In this document: in pieces, positions 1 to 5,360 of the stretch
Position numbering within the stretch: position 1 is the stretch's first letter
Layout of the letters: each line of letters starts with the position of its first letter
Source: Gemmatimonadota bacterium
GTDB lineage: Bacteria; Gemmatimonadota; Gemmatimonadetes; Gemmatimonadales; GWC2-71-9
Direction of reading: 5' to 3'
Length of the DNA: 6,261 bases
Assembly (NCBI GenBank): GCA_004357415.1
Contig: SMVY01000110.1
Span: 1-6,261 of the forward strand
Made by a program: the position numbers and the translations under genes
The notes under the pieces: generated by a model
The model's database searches: none
Told to the model about the DNA's origin: nothing
What the model saw: only the letters and a program-made list of their open reading frames with translations

Positions 1-43
1 CCGCCGGCCAGATTGTTCCCATGAGGTGCCGCCGGGGACGCGC

Positions 44-72
44 TTGACGACCGTCGACCCAAAGCCGATACT
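44..72 (+). promoter_or_regulatory. Putative sigma70-type promoter of the cupredoxin lipoprotein gene
   Basis: A -35 hexamer TTGACG (44-49, five of six matches to TTGACA) is followed by a 17-base spacer and a -10 hexamer GATACT (67-72, four of six matches to TATAAT). This would start transcription near base 79-80 and give a leader of about 46 bases before the ATG at 126. It is the best canonical promoter in the window. The match is by eye, and the sigma factor preference of this organism is unknown. Confidence 0.5.
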
Positions 73-114
73 TTTAGTAGGGTAGCTGTTCTGGCCGCCC
101 GTCTGTCGCCAGCC

Positions 115-120
115 GGAGGG
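115..120 (+). promoter_or_regulatory. Shine-Dalgarno site of the lipoprotein gene
   Basis: GGAGGG lies five bases before the ATG at 126, an ideal position for anti-Shine-Dalgarno pairing. It fixes the start of the lipoprotein, which then begins directly with a lipoprotein signal peptide. Confidence 0.7.
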
Positions 121-125
121 TATCT

Positions 126-1121
126 ATGTCCGCCTCGCCATCGTCCGTTCTTGCTGCGGCAATCGTTGCCGCAGGTATCGCCGGTTGCAGCAGCACCGAT
201 CCGCCGCCGCCGCCCCCGCCGCCACCACCACCGACAGGATTAGTCATCGCCCAGGCCACCCCCAGCGGAGACGGGCAGACCGCCATAGTGGCCACCGCGC
301 TCCCGAGCCAGTTGCGGGTGGAGGTGACCGATAACGGATCGCCGGTCTCGGGCCGCACCGTGGCGTGGGCCACGACTGGTGGTGGCTCGGTGACCGCCTC
401 TTCCGACACGGATGCATCCGGCATCGCCACCTCCCAGTGGACCCTCGGCCAGTCGGCGGGGTTGCAATCGGCCAGCGCCACGCTGAGCGGCGCCGGCGGA
501 TCGCCGATCGGCTTCACGGCCTCTGCCTCAGCTGGAGCAGCCGCCTCTATCGCCCAGGCCACCCCCAGCGGAGACGGGCAGTCCGGCATCGTCAACACCG
601 TCCTCGCCAACCCGCTCGTTGCCCGGGTCGCCGACCAGTTCGACAACCCGGTGAGCGGCGTGAGCGTCATGTGGACGAGCGGCATGGCGACGCTCATGCC
701 GGCCTCGGGGAATACCGCGAGCAATGGTGAGGCGCAGACCATGGTGACCCTGGGCGGCACGGCGGGCGCGATCATCATCCAAGCCATGAGCACGGGACTC
801 AGCGGATCGCCGCTCGATTACTCGGCCACGGCCCAGGCGCTGCCGATGGCGGTCACGGTTCAGGTGGTGGACAACTCGTTCCAGCCGCAGGATGTCACCA
901 TCGCTGTTGGCGGAACCGTCACCTGGAACTGGCCGTCGAGCAACGTGGCCACCCACAACGTCATGCCGGATGCCACGGAGCCGGTCACCAGCGGCACTCC
1001 GGTCACCGGTCCCAACTCCTACCCGTTTACCTTCATCATGCCCGGCATCTACATGTACTACTGCGTCATACATGGCGCGCCGAATGGGATCGGCATGTTC
1101 GGCACAGTGACCGTTATATGA
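126..1121 (+). CDS. Lipoprotein with two Ig-like domains and a C-terminal cupredoxin domain
   Basis: A 331-residue protein, probably anchored on the outer face of a membrane. Residues 1-20 form a short signal peptide ending in a lipobox (Ile-Ala-Gly before Cys21), so Cys21 should be lipidated. A run of 11 prolines (26-36) follows as a stiff spacer. Residues about 40-136 and 141-236 are two bacterial Ig-like modules of the Big_1/invasin sort, each opening with the same eleven residues (IAQATPSGDGQ). Residues about 243-331 are a plastocyanin-like domain with a plausible complete type-1 copper site: His277 (in THNV), Cys313, His316 (in CVIH) and Met324 (in GMFGTV). The copper ligands suggest electron transfer or copper binding, and the Ig modules would hold the domain away from the membrane. 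The start is set by GGAGGG at 115-120. It appears monocistronic. The substrate or partner cannot be told from sequence. The domain calls are by motif and not by search. Confidence 0.88.
   Translation: MSASPSSVLAAAIVAAGIAGCSSTDPPPPPPPPPPPTGLVIAQATPSGDGQTAIVATALPSQLRVEVTDNGSPVSGRTVAWATTGGGSVTASSDTDASGIATSQWTLGQSAGLQSASATLSGAGGSPIGFTASASAGAAASIAQATPSGDGQSGIVNTVLANPLVARVADQFDNPVSGVSVMWTSGMATLMPASGNTASNGEAQTMVTLGGTAGAIIIQAMSTGLSGSPLDYSATAQALPMAVTVQVVDNSFQPQDVTIAVGGTVTWNWPSSNVATHNVMPDATEPVTSGTPVTGPNSYPFTFIMPGIYMYYCVIHGAPNGIGMFGTVTVI
246..278 (+). repeat. 33-base perfect direct repeat, copy 1 (start of Ig module 1)
   Basis: This 33-base stretch is identical to 549-581 and encodes residues 41-51 (IAQATPSGDGQ). 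The two copies start exactly 303 bases (101 codons) apart, one Ig-like module. The rest of the two modules has diverged much more, so this segment is either under strong constraint or was recently homogenised. Confidence 0.9.
549..581 (+). repeat. 33-base perfect direct repeat, copy 2 (start of Ig module 2)
   Basis: Second identical copy of 246-278, encoding residues 142-152 in the same reading frame at the head of the second Ig-like module. Confidence 0.9.
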
Positions 1122-1142
1122 GTTCAGAGCGAGCAGTGGGGC

Positions 1143-1190
1143 GGTAGAGTGGTAAGGTGGTAAGGTGGTAGCGGGGCGGTCTGGCGGTCA
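1143..1190 (+). repeat. Degenerate octamer tandem tract (GGTAAGGT-type)
   Basis: Six consecutive 8-base units can be read: GGTAGAGT, GGTAAGGT, GGTAAGGT, GGTAGCGG, GGCGGTCT and GGCGGTCA. The two middle units are identical. The tract starts 21 bases after the lipoprotein stop and occupies part of the gap before the channel gene. Its last part joins a short palindrome (TGGCGG...CCGCCA, 1182-1196). There is no T-run, so it is not a clear intrinsic terminator. A relative with the complementary sense lies at 6121-6160. Confidence 0.6.
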
Positions 1191-1236
1191 CCGCCACCCC
1201 GTGCCACCCACCAGCATTTCGCCCGCCCCGCCCCCC

Positions 1237-1264
1237 TGCGCATTGCGACCTGCGACCTGCGCAC
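1237..1264 (+). repeat. Heptamer array, copy 1 (upstream of the channel gene)
   Basis: Four 7-base units in the order A'-B-B-A, where A is TGCGCAC, A' is TGCGCAT and B is TGCGACC. It is the same arrangement as 2281-2308 (order A-B-B-A) with one base difference. The last 17 bases including the following T (1249-1265) are repeated in inverted orientation at 2101-2117, at the other end of the channel gene. The array ends 21 bases before the channel ATG. Confidence 0.75.
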
Positions 1265-1272
1265 TCCCAAAC

Positions 1273-1278
1273 TATCTT
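1273..1278 (+). promoter_or_regulatory. Possible -10 box for a leaderless or near-leaderless channel mRNA
   Basis: TATCTT (four of six matches to TATAAT) ends seven bases before the ATG at 1286. No Shine-Dalgarno sequence precedes that ATG. If used, transcription would start at or next to the start codon. The CTGCGA at the -35 distance (1250-1255) is a weak match and lies inside the heptamer array. Confidence 0.25.
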
Positions 1279-1285
1279 CTCATCC

Positions 1286-2101
1286 ATGACCAAACGCGCA
1301 GCGTGGCGAGACTCGCTCTACATCGTCATCTTCGGCCACGAAACTCCGGCGGGTCGGGCGTTCGATGTGGCCCTGATCGTGGCGATCCTGGTGAGCGTAC
1401 TCGCCGTGATGCTCGACTCGGTGAGCGCCATCCAGCAGCGGTTTGGGCCCCTGCTGTATGCCGTCGAATGGGGCTTCACCATTCTGTTCACCATCGAGTA
1501 CTTGCTGCGGCTCGCCTGCAACCCGCAGCCGCTCAAGTACGCCACGAGTTTCTTCGGTATCATCGATCTCCTGGCCATCTTGCCGACCTACCTCGGCATC
1601 TTCTTCCCCGGCAGCCGTTACCTGGTGGTCATTCGGATCCTGAGGGTGCTGAGGGTGTTCCGCATCCTCAAGTTGGTGCAGTACATCGGTGAGGCCGATC
1701 ATCTGATGACGGCGCTGCGGGCCAGCCGGCGCAAGGTGGCGGTCTTTCTGCTGACCGTGCTGACGCTGGTGGTGATCCTCGGCTCGCTCATGTATCTGGT
1801 GGAAGGGCCCGAACACGGCATCACCAGTATTCCGCGGGGCGTCTACTGGGCCATCGTTACCCTCACCACCGTCGGCTATGGCGACATCTCTCCCGTGACA
1901 CCCCTGGGACAGGCCCTGGCCTCGGTGGTGATGATCATGGGCTACGCCATCATCGCCGTGCCGACCGGCATCATCACCGTGGAACTGGGCCGGGTCACGC
2001 AGCGGCAGGTGGTGACACGGGCCTGCACGCGGTGCGGTTGGCAGGAGCACGACGAGGATGCCCGTTACTGCAAGCGGTGTGGGACGGGGTTGGCGACGTA
2101 A
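1286..2101 (+). CDS. Voltage-gated-type potassium channel with C-terminal zinc ribbon
   Basis: A 271-residue inner-membrane ion channel of the six-helix Kv/KvAP type, acting as a tetramer in the known family. Helices are roughly S1 25-43, S2 56-77 (acidic Glu61 and Glu71), S3 88-107 (Asp94), S4 111-133, S5 151-172 and S6 207-232. S4 carries basic residues about every third position: Arg117, Arg120, Arg123, Arg126 and Lys129, with Arg111 just before. The pore loop has the potassium filter TTVGYGD (194-200), and S6 has the Val-Pro-Thr bend (225-227). After S6 comes a short cytoplasmic tail with two CxxC pairs (Cys247/Cys250 and Cys262/Cys265), a zinc-ribbon pattern. The potassium selectivity and voltage-sensor fold are well supported, while the role of the ribbon is unknown. 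The ATG at 1286 has no ribosome binding site, but the protein begins as expected for the family. It is convergent with the next gene. Confidence 0.93.
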   Translation: MTKRAAWRDSLYIVIFGHETPAGRAFDVALIVAILVSVLAVMLDSVSAIQQRFGPLLYAVEWGFTILFTIEYLLRLACNPQPLKYATSFFGIIDLLAILPTYLGIFFPGSRYLVVIRILRVLRVFRILKLVQYIGEADHLMTALRASRRKVAVFLLTVLTLVVILGSLMYLVEGPEHGITSIPRGVYWAIVTLTTVGYGDISPVTPLGQALASVVMIMGYAIIAVPTGIITVELGRVTQRQVVTRACTRCGWQEHDEDARYCKRCGTGLAT

Positions 2102-2117
2102 GTGCGCAGGTCGCAGG
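2101..2117 (-). repeat. Inverted partial copy of the heptamer array
   Basis: The reverse complement of these 17 bases equals 1249-1265 exactly, and 16 of the 17 match 2293-2309. It starts at the last base of the channel stop codon. It therefore pairs as an inverted repeat both with the copy upstream of the channel gene and with the copy at the end of the YigZ-like gene. Confidence 0.8.
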
Positions 2118-2161
2118 GGTACCGAGCAGGTGGCTGGGGGCTTCTGACCGGGGCGTGGTGT

Positions 2162-2204
2162 CCTCGGCTAAAGCCGAGACTCGGCTACTGTCGCTGAAGC
2201 GACG
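2162..2204 (+). repeat. Double-hairpin dispersed repeat, copy 1
   Basis: A 43-base unit with two short perfect hairpins. The first has arms CTCGGCT (2163-2169) and AGCCGAG (2172-2178) around a two-base loop. The second has arms GTCGCT (2190-2195) and AGCGAC (2198-2203) around a two-base loop. A third CTCGGCT (2180-2186) sits between them and could compete for the same partner. The unit matches 5361-5403 in inverted orientation at 39 of 43 bases, and the hairpin arms are all conserved. This is REP-like behaviour. There is no T-run, so an intrinsic terminator role is not shown. Confidence 0.8.
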
Positions 2205-2280
2205 AGCTTTCCGGCTCCGCTGGCCGCTGTATCCGGCTGCCCGACCGGGGTAACCTCAGAAGCCACAGGCTCATTACCAC

Positions 2281-2308
2281 TGCGCACTGCGACCTGCGAC
2301 CTGCGCAC
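2281..2308 (+). repeat. Heptamer array, copy 2 (past the YigZ-like gene end)
   Basis: Four perfect 7-base units in the order A-B-B-A (A TGCGCAC, B TGCGACC). It is the same array as 1237-1264 with one base changed. It ends four bases before the TAG stop of the minus-strand YigZ-like gene, at the far edge of the candidate palindromic element. Confidence 0.75.
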
Positions 2309-2312
2309 CCCA

Positions 2313-2696
2313 CTACCTCCTAGCTCCCAGCTTCCCAAGCGCCCCTTGTGCCGCCGCCCGGAACGCCCGCTTTACTCCGCCGGGTCCCAGTTTGACACCG
2401 CCGAAGATACGCGACACGATCAACATTCCCTCGAGGTCCTCGTGGCGCAGCAGCTCCAGCAGCGCCATCCCGGGCCGGCCCACCTCGCCGTCGTCGCGCG
2501 CCTGTTCCACCAGGCGGCCCTGGTCGTCGTGGAAGCGGCAGGCCCACACGTGATGGTTGGCTTTGCGGAGTTTCTTGCGCTTGGCCGCGACCACTCCCTT
2601 GATCTCATCCAGCGAGGCGGCGGGCCGCGCCTCCGCCAGGAAGCGGGAGCGTTGCTCGGTGACCTGAAACTCGGCTGGCTTAGTGATCGGGGTCAT
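2313..2696 (-). CDS. Short IMPACT/YigZ-family protein (UPF0029 domain only)
   Basis: A 127-residue cytoplasmic protein matching the N-terminal domain of the YigZ/IMPACT family. Recognisable landmarks in order are RSRF (16-19), the HHVWACRF strand (48-55, the family's N-x-W-A-Y region), DDGE (68-71), GRP (73-75), and the signature SRIFGGVKLGPGG (95-107, family form RYFGGTKLGAGG). Typical bacterial YigZ is about 200 residues, with a second C-terminal domain (DUF1949). Here the protein stops about 20 residues after the signature, so that domain is missing. The stop lies beside the repeat array at 2281-2308. The DDGE-to-GRP stretch is also shorter than usual. The precise biochemical role of the bacterial family is not settled; eukaryotic IMPACT acts in translational stress control through GCN1. 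No Shine-Dalgarno site precedes the ATG. It is divergent from the permease gene. Confidence 0.85.
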   Translation of the reverse strand: MTPITKPAEFQVTEQRSRFLAEARPAASLDEIKGVVAAKRKKLRKANHHVWACRFHDDQGRLVEQARDDGEVGRPGMALLELLRHEDLEGMLIVSRIFGGVKLGPGGVKRAFRAAAQGALGKLGARR

Positions 2697-2703
2697 GGCA
2701 GAT

Positions 2704-2709
2704 AATGTA
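2704..2709 (-). promoter_or_regulatory. Possible -10 box for a leaderless YigZ-like mRNA
   Basis: On the minus strand TACATT (four of six matches to TATAAT) ends seven bases before the ATG of the YigZ-like gene, and no ribosome binding site lies between. The spacing equals that of TATCTT before the channel gene. No convincing -35 box is seen. Confidence 0.25.
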
Positions 2710-2821
2710 TCCGGTCAGGCGGGCGTGCTACGGTGGGGCAGTGGGGCGGCGGGGCCAACAGCCACCCGATCATTGCTCCGCCGCTGCGCAGGCGACCGGA
2801 ACCATCCCCCACGTCCACCCG

Positions 2822-2827
2822 TATAGT
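2822..2827 (+). promoter_or_regulatory. Possible -10 box of the permease gene
   Basis: TATAGT (five of six matches to TATAAT) lies 31 bases upstream of the chosen permease ATG. The matching -35 position (about 2799-2804) is poor. If real, it makes the GTG at 2733 too early to be the start and supports the ATG at 2859. Confidence 0.35.
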
Positions 2828-2858
2828 GAGAGACGCTCTCTTACCCGACGGTGAACTA

Positions 2859-5303
2859 ATGGCCCGACTCGTCCGAGACCTCAGGATCGCCCTCAACGCC
2901 CTCAGGCGCAGGCCCCAGTATGCCTTCCTGGTAATCGGCACTCTGGCGCTGGGCATTGGCGCCGCCACGGCCATCTTCAGCGTGGTCAACACCGTACTCC
3001 TGTCAGGCCTGTCACACGCCGAGTCGGAGGAGTTGGTCATGTTCCGGCTCAACGCCGGGGACGTGCAGGGGTTTCCCGCGGCGTCCACCGGTGAGTTGGC
3101 GTTGTTCCAGGACGAGAGTAAGGCCTTCTCTGACGTGAGTGGCACCGGTGCCGCGTTCACGGCGTATGCCGTGATCGATGGCGAGAGCTTTCCGCTCGAG
3201 ACCGCGCTGGTGTCGGCCAACATGTTCCCGGTGCTTGGCGTCAAGCCGGTTCTGGGCCGCCTGTTCACCGAGGATGACGAGAGCGTTCCCTTCGGGCAGA
3301 ACGGCAGCACGATCATCAGTTACCAAATGTGGCAGCGGCGCTATGGCGGTAAACCCGACGTCATTGGCAAGAACCTCCACGGTGAGGGGGGCCCCAGCCT
3401 CCCTGCTCCGGAGATCATCGGCGTTCTACCTCAGGGCTTCCGTCTCGAGCTGGGGCCGCTGTCCCGCATGGACGGCGTCATCGACTCGTGGATCGCCAAC
3501 CGGGTGCCTCCCCAGTGGTCCAACCGATTCATGCGCGTCATTGGGCGGCTGGCCCCTGGCGTCACGTTGGCTGAGGCCCAGCTCGAGATGGACGTGATGA
3601 TGGCCCGGGTCATTCAGGACCACCCCGAGGCCGACGCTGACGGCCCCAACCCACGTTTCGAATTGACCCCACTGCACGACGACATCGTGCGCGAGGTGCG
3701 TCCCGCCATTCTCATTCTGTTCGCCGCGGTGGGCCTGGTGTTCTTGGTGGCGTGCGGTAATGCCGCCAGCGTGCTGCTGGCCCGCATCTCCATGCGCCAG
3801 TCCGAGCTGGCAGTGCACAACGCCCTTGGGGCCAGTCGATGGCAGATCGCCCGGGTGGTGTTGACCGAGTCGCTGGTACTGGCCGCCATCGCCGGAGTAC
3901 TGGGCGCCGGGTTCGCCTACCTGGGTATCAAGGCCCTGTTGCTGATCGACCCGGGCACCATCCCCATGGTCGAGGGCGTCCGACTCGATCCCACGGTGTT
4001 GCTGTTTGCCGTGGTCCTCTCCATGGTGGCCACGGTGCTGTTCGGCCTGGTGCCCTCGATTCACGCCTCGTCGCCCACCCACATGAACGAGAGTCTGCGC
4101 CATGGCGCCCGGTCCGGTGGCGGCGCCATCAGCAAGCGCGCGCGGCAGACGTTGGTGGTGTTTCAGGTGGCCTTCTCCATCGTACTGTTGACGGCCACAG
4201 GGCTTCTGGTCCGTACCTTCCTGAACCTCCAGACTACCGATCTGGGATTCCAGGCGGAGAACGTCGTCACTTTCCGCGCTCGCATCGACAACGCACGCTT
4301 TCCGTTCAACAACCCGGAGACGCGCTTCAACGTCTATCGCCAGCTCACCGAGCGTCTGGCCAAGATCCCCGGAGTGACGGCTGCGGGCGGTGTCAGCCTC
4401 GTGCCGCTCGACGGGCAGAATCTTCTGCTCAGCTTCAAGGCGGACGGCCAGGTCAGCGAGCGGAACGCCGATTTCCGCTGGGTGCTCCCGGGCTACTTCG
4501 AGACCATGCGCACGCCGCTGCTCGCCGGCCGTCACCTCACTGACGGAGACAACGACGGGCCACAGCCGGTGATCGTGGTCGACGAGATGCTGGCCGAGCG
4601 CACCTGGCCTGGTGAGGACCCACTGGGCAAGTGGGTGGAGTGGAACTTCAACAACCAGCCGCGCCGGTCCCAGGTGGTCGGCGTCGTGGGGCACTCCCGG
4701 ATCCTGTCGGTGGATGAGCCCGGCCGGCCACAGATCTACATGCCGTACACCGACGTGGCGTTCGGCAATTTCAGCATGGTGGTCCGCACCGAGCGCCACA
4801 TCGGCGACGTCCTGCCGGCCCTGCGGCTGGCGGCGGAAGAGGTTGGCACCGGACGGGTGATCGACGTGGTGCGCCCGATGGACGACTACGTGGCCGCGTC
4901 CATGGACGCTTATCGCTTCGCGTTGTTGTTGATGGGCGCGCTGGGCGTCGTGGCAATCGTGCTCACCGTCGTGGGCGTCTACGGCACCGTGTCCTACCTG
5001 GTCGCGCTTCGCACGCGTGAGATGGGCATCCGCGTGGCCCTCGGTGCCCAATCGGGGGAAGTGGTCATGCTCAATCTCAAGGAGGGGTTGGTGCTGACGG
5101 TTATCGGCGTGATGGCCGGGGCCGTGGCCATGCTGGGAGCGGGCCGCTTCATGGCCTCGATCCTCTACGACGTGGCGCCAACCGATCCCACGACCTTTGC
5201 CACCGTGGCGGTGGCGGTGGTGGGGCTGGGAATGCTGGCGTCATTCGTGCCGGCGCGGCGGGCGTCGAATGTGGATCCGTTGCAGGCTTTGAGGGAAGAA
5301 TGA
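2859..5303 (+). CDS. Orphan ABC-type permease with duplicated MacB/FtsX modules
   Basis: An 814-residue inner-membrane protein of the FtsX/MacB permease superfamily, of the duplicated kind common in Acidobacteriota and Gemmatimonadota. It starts with the family's DLRIALNALRRRP lead-in, then a first helix (about 22-48, with LALGIGAATAIFSVVN). A periplasmic MacB-type domain (about 50-275) leads to a first FtsX bundle (about 281-410, with ALGASRWQIARVVLTESL). A second helix and periplasmic domain (about 430-665) lead to the second FtsX bundle (about 685-800, with RTREMGIRVALGA), ending in the usual PARRASNVDPLQALREE. No ATPase domain is present in it or beside it, so the energy source and substrate are unknown; relatives move peptides, lipids or drugs or act mechanically. 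The frame is open back to a GTG at 2733, but the extra 42 residues lack family character and only the ATG at 2859 fits. A weak GGTGA precedes it. Confidence 0.92.
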   Translation: MARLVRDLRIALNALRRRPQYAFLVIGTLALGIGAATAIFSVVNTVLLSGLSHAESEELVMFRLNAGDVQGFPAASTGELALFQDESKAFSDVSGTGAAFTAYAVIDGESFPLETALVSANMFPVLGVKPVLGRLFTEDDESVPFGQNGSTIISYQMWQRRYGGKPDVIGKNLHGEGGPSLPAPEIIGVLPQGFRLELGPLSRMDGVIDSWIANRVPPQWSNRFMRVIGRLAPGVTLAEAQLEMDVMMARVIQDHPEADADGPNPRFELTPLHDDIVREVRPAILILFAAVGLVFLVACGNAASVLLARISMRQSELAVHNALGASRWQIARVVLTESLVLAAIAGVLGAGFAYLGIKALLLIDPGTIPMVEGVRLDPTVLLFAVVLSMVATVLFGLVPSIHASSPTHMNESLRHGARSGGGAISKRARQTLVVFQVAFSIVLLTATGLLVRTFLNLQTTDLGFQAENVVTFRARIDNARFPFNNPETRFNVYRQLTERLAKIPGVTAAGGVSLVPLDGQNLLLSFKADGQVSERNADFRWVLPGYFETMRTPLLAGRHLTDGDNDGPQPVIVVDEMLAERTWPGEDPLGKWVEWNFNNQPRRSQVVGVVGHSRILSVDEPGRPQIYMPYTDVAFGNFSMVVRTERHIGDVLPALRLAAEEVGTGRVIDVVRPMDDYVAASMDAYRFALLLMGALGVVAIVLTVVGVYGTVSYLVALRTREMGIRVALGAQSGEVVMLNLKEGLVLTVIGVMAGAVAMLGAGRFMASILYDVAPTDPTTFATVAVAVVGLGMLASFVPARRASNVDPLQALREE

Positions 5304-5310
5304 CAAAAGC

Positions 5311-5346
5311 GAGGGCAGCGGGGGCAGCGAGAGCAGCGAGGGCAGT
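5311..5346 (+). repeat. Nonamer tandem repeat (GAGGGCAGC-type, four copies)
   Basis: Four adjacent 9-base units: GAGGGCAGC, GGGGGCAGC, GAGAGCAGC and GAGGGCAGT. They begin seven bases after the permease stop codon and lead towards the second double-hairpin repeat. They are non-coding and of unknown role. Confidence 0.8.
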
Positions 5347-5360
5347 TAGCCGCGAGGACC

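Larger units (their letters stand above)
2102..2308. repeat. Candidate non-coding palindromic or MITE-like element
   Basis: This 207-base spacer has 16-base perfect terminal inverted repeats (2102-2117 with 2293-2308). It also has an inner 9-base inverted pair (GGCTTCTGA at 2139-2147, TCAGAAGCC at 2256-2264), a directly repeated GACCGGGG (2146-2153 and 2243-2250) and the double-hairpin repeat near its centre (2162-2204). It contains no credible gene and fills the gap between two convergent genes almost exactly. No target-site duplication is evident at the edges, so mobility is only inferred. Confidence 0.45.

Noticed and set aside
2..85. Open frame at the left edge that could be the tail of an upstream gene ending in TAG at 83-85
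   Set aside because: The 27 residues are not recognisable, the stretch overlaps the best promoter in the window, and short open frames are common in GC-rich DNA.
74..793. 239-codon minus-strand open frame opposite the lipoprotein gene
   Set aside because: Its glycine run is the reverse reading of the proline tract, and the plus-strand gene has a promoter, a ribosome binding site and a lipobox.
1182..1196. Palindrome TGGCGG...CCGCCA as the lipoprotein terminator
   Set aside because: The loop would be only three bases and no T-run follows on either strand, so it does not meet the intrinsic terminator pattern.
1280..2050. 256-codon minus-strand open frame opposite the channel gene
   Set aside because: His-, Asp- and Gln-rich with no recognisable motif; it mirrors the well-supported channel gene.
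1237..2308. Heptamer and hairpin repeats as a CRISPR array
   Set aside because: Units are 7-9 bases or single 43-base copies with no regular spacers, and there is no cas gene.
2733..2858. 42-residue N-terminal extension of the permease from the GTG at 2733
   Set aside because: The extra residues are Pro- and Gly-rich with no family similarity, no ribosome binding site precedes the GTG, and the TATAGT box lies inside this stretch. The ATG at 2859 gives the family's normal N-terminus.
3426..5051. Long open frame (541 codons) on the minus strand opposite the permease gene
   Set aside because: It lies wholly inside the permease gene, is rich in His, Gln and Arg, shows no family motif, signal peptide or helix pattern, and is the usual shadow of a GC-rich gene.
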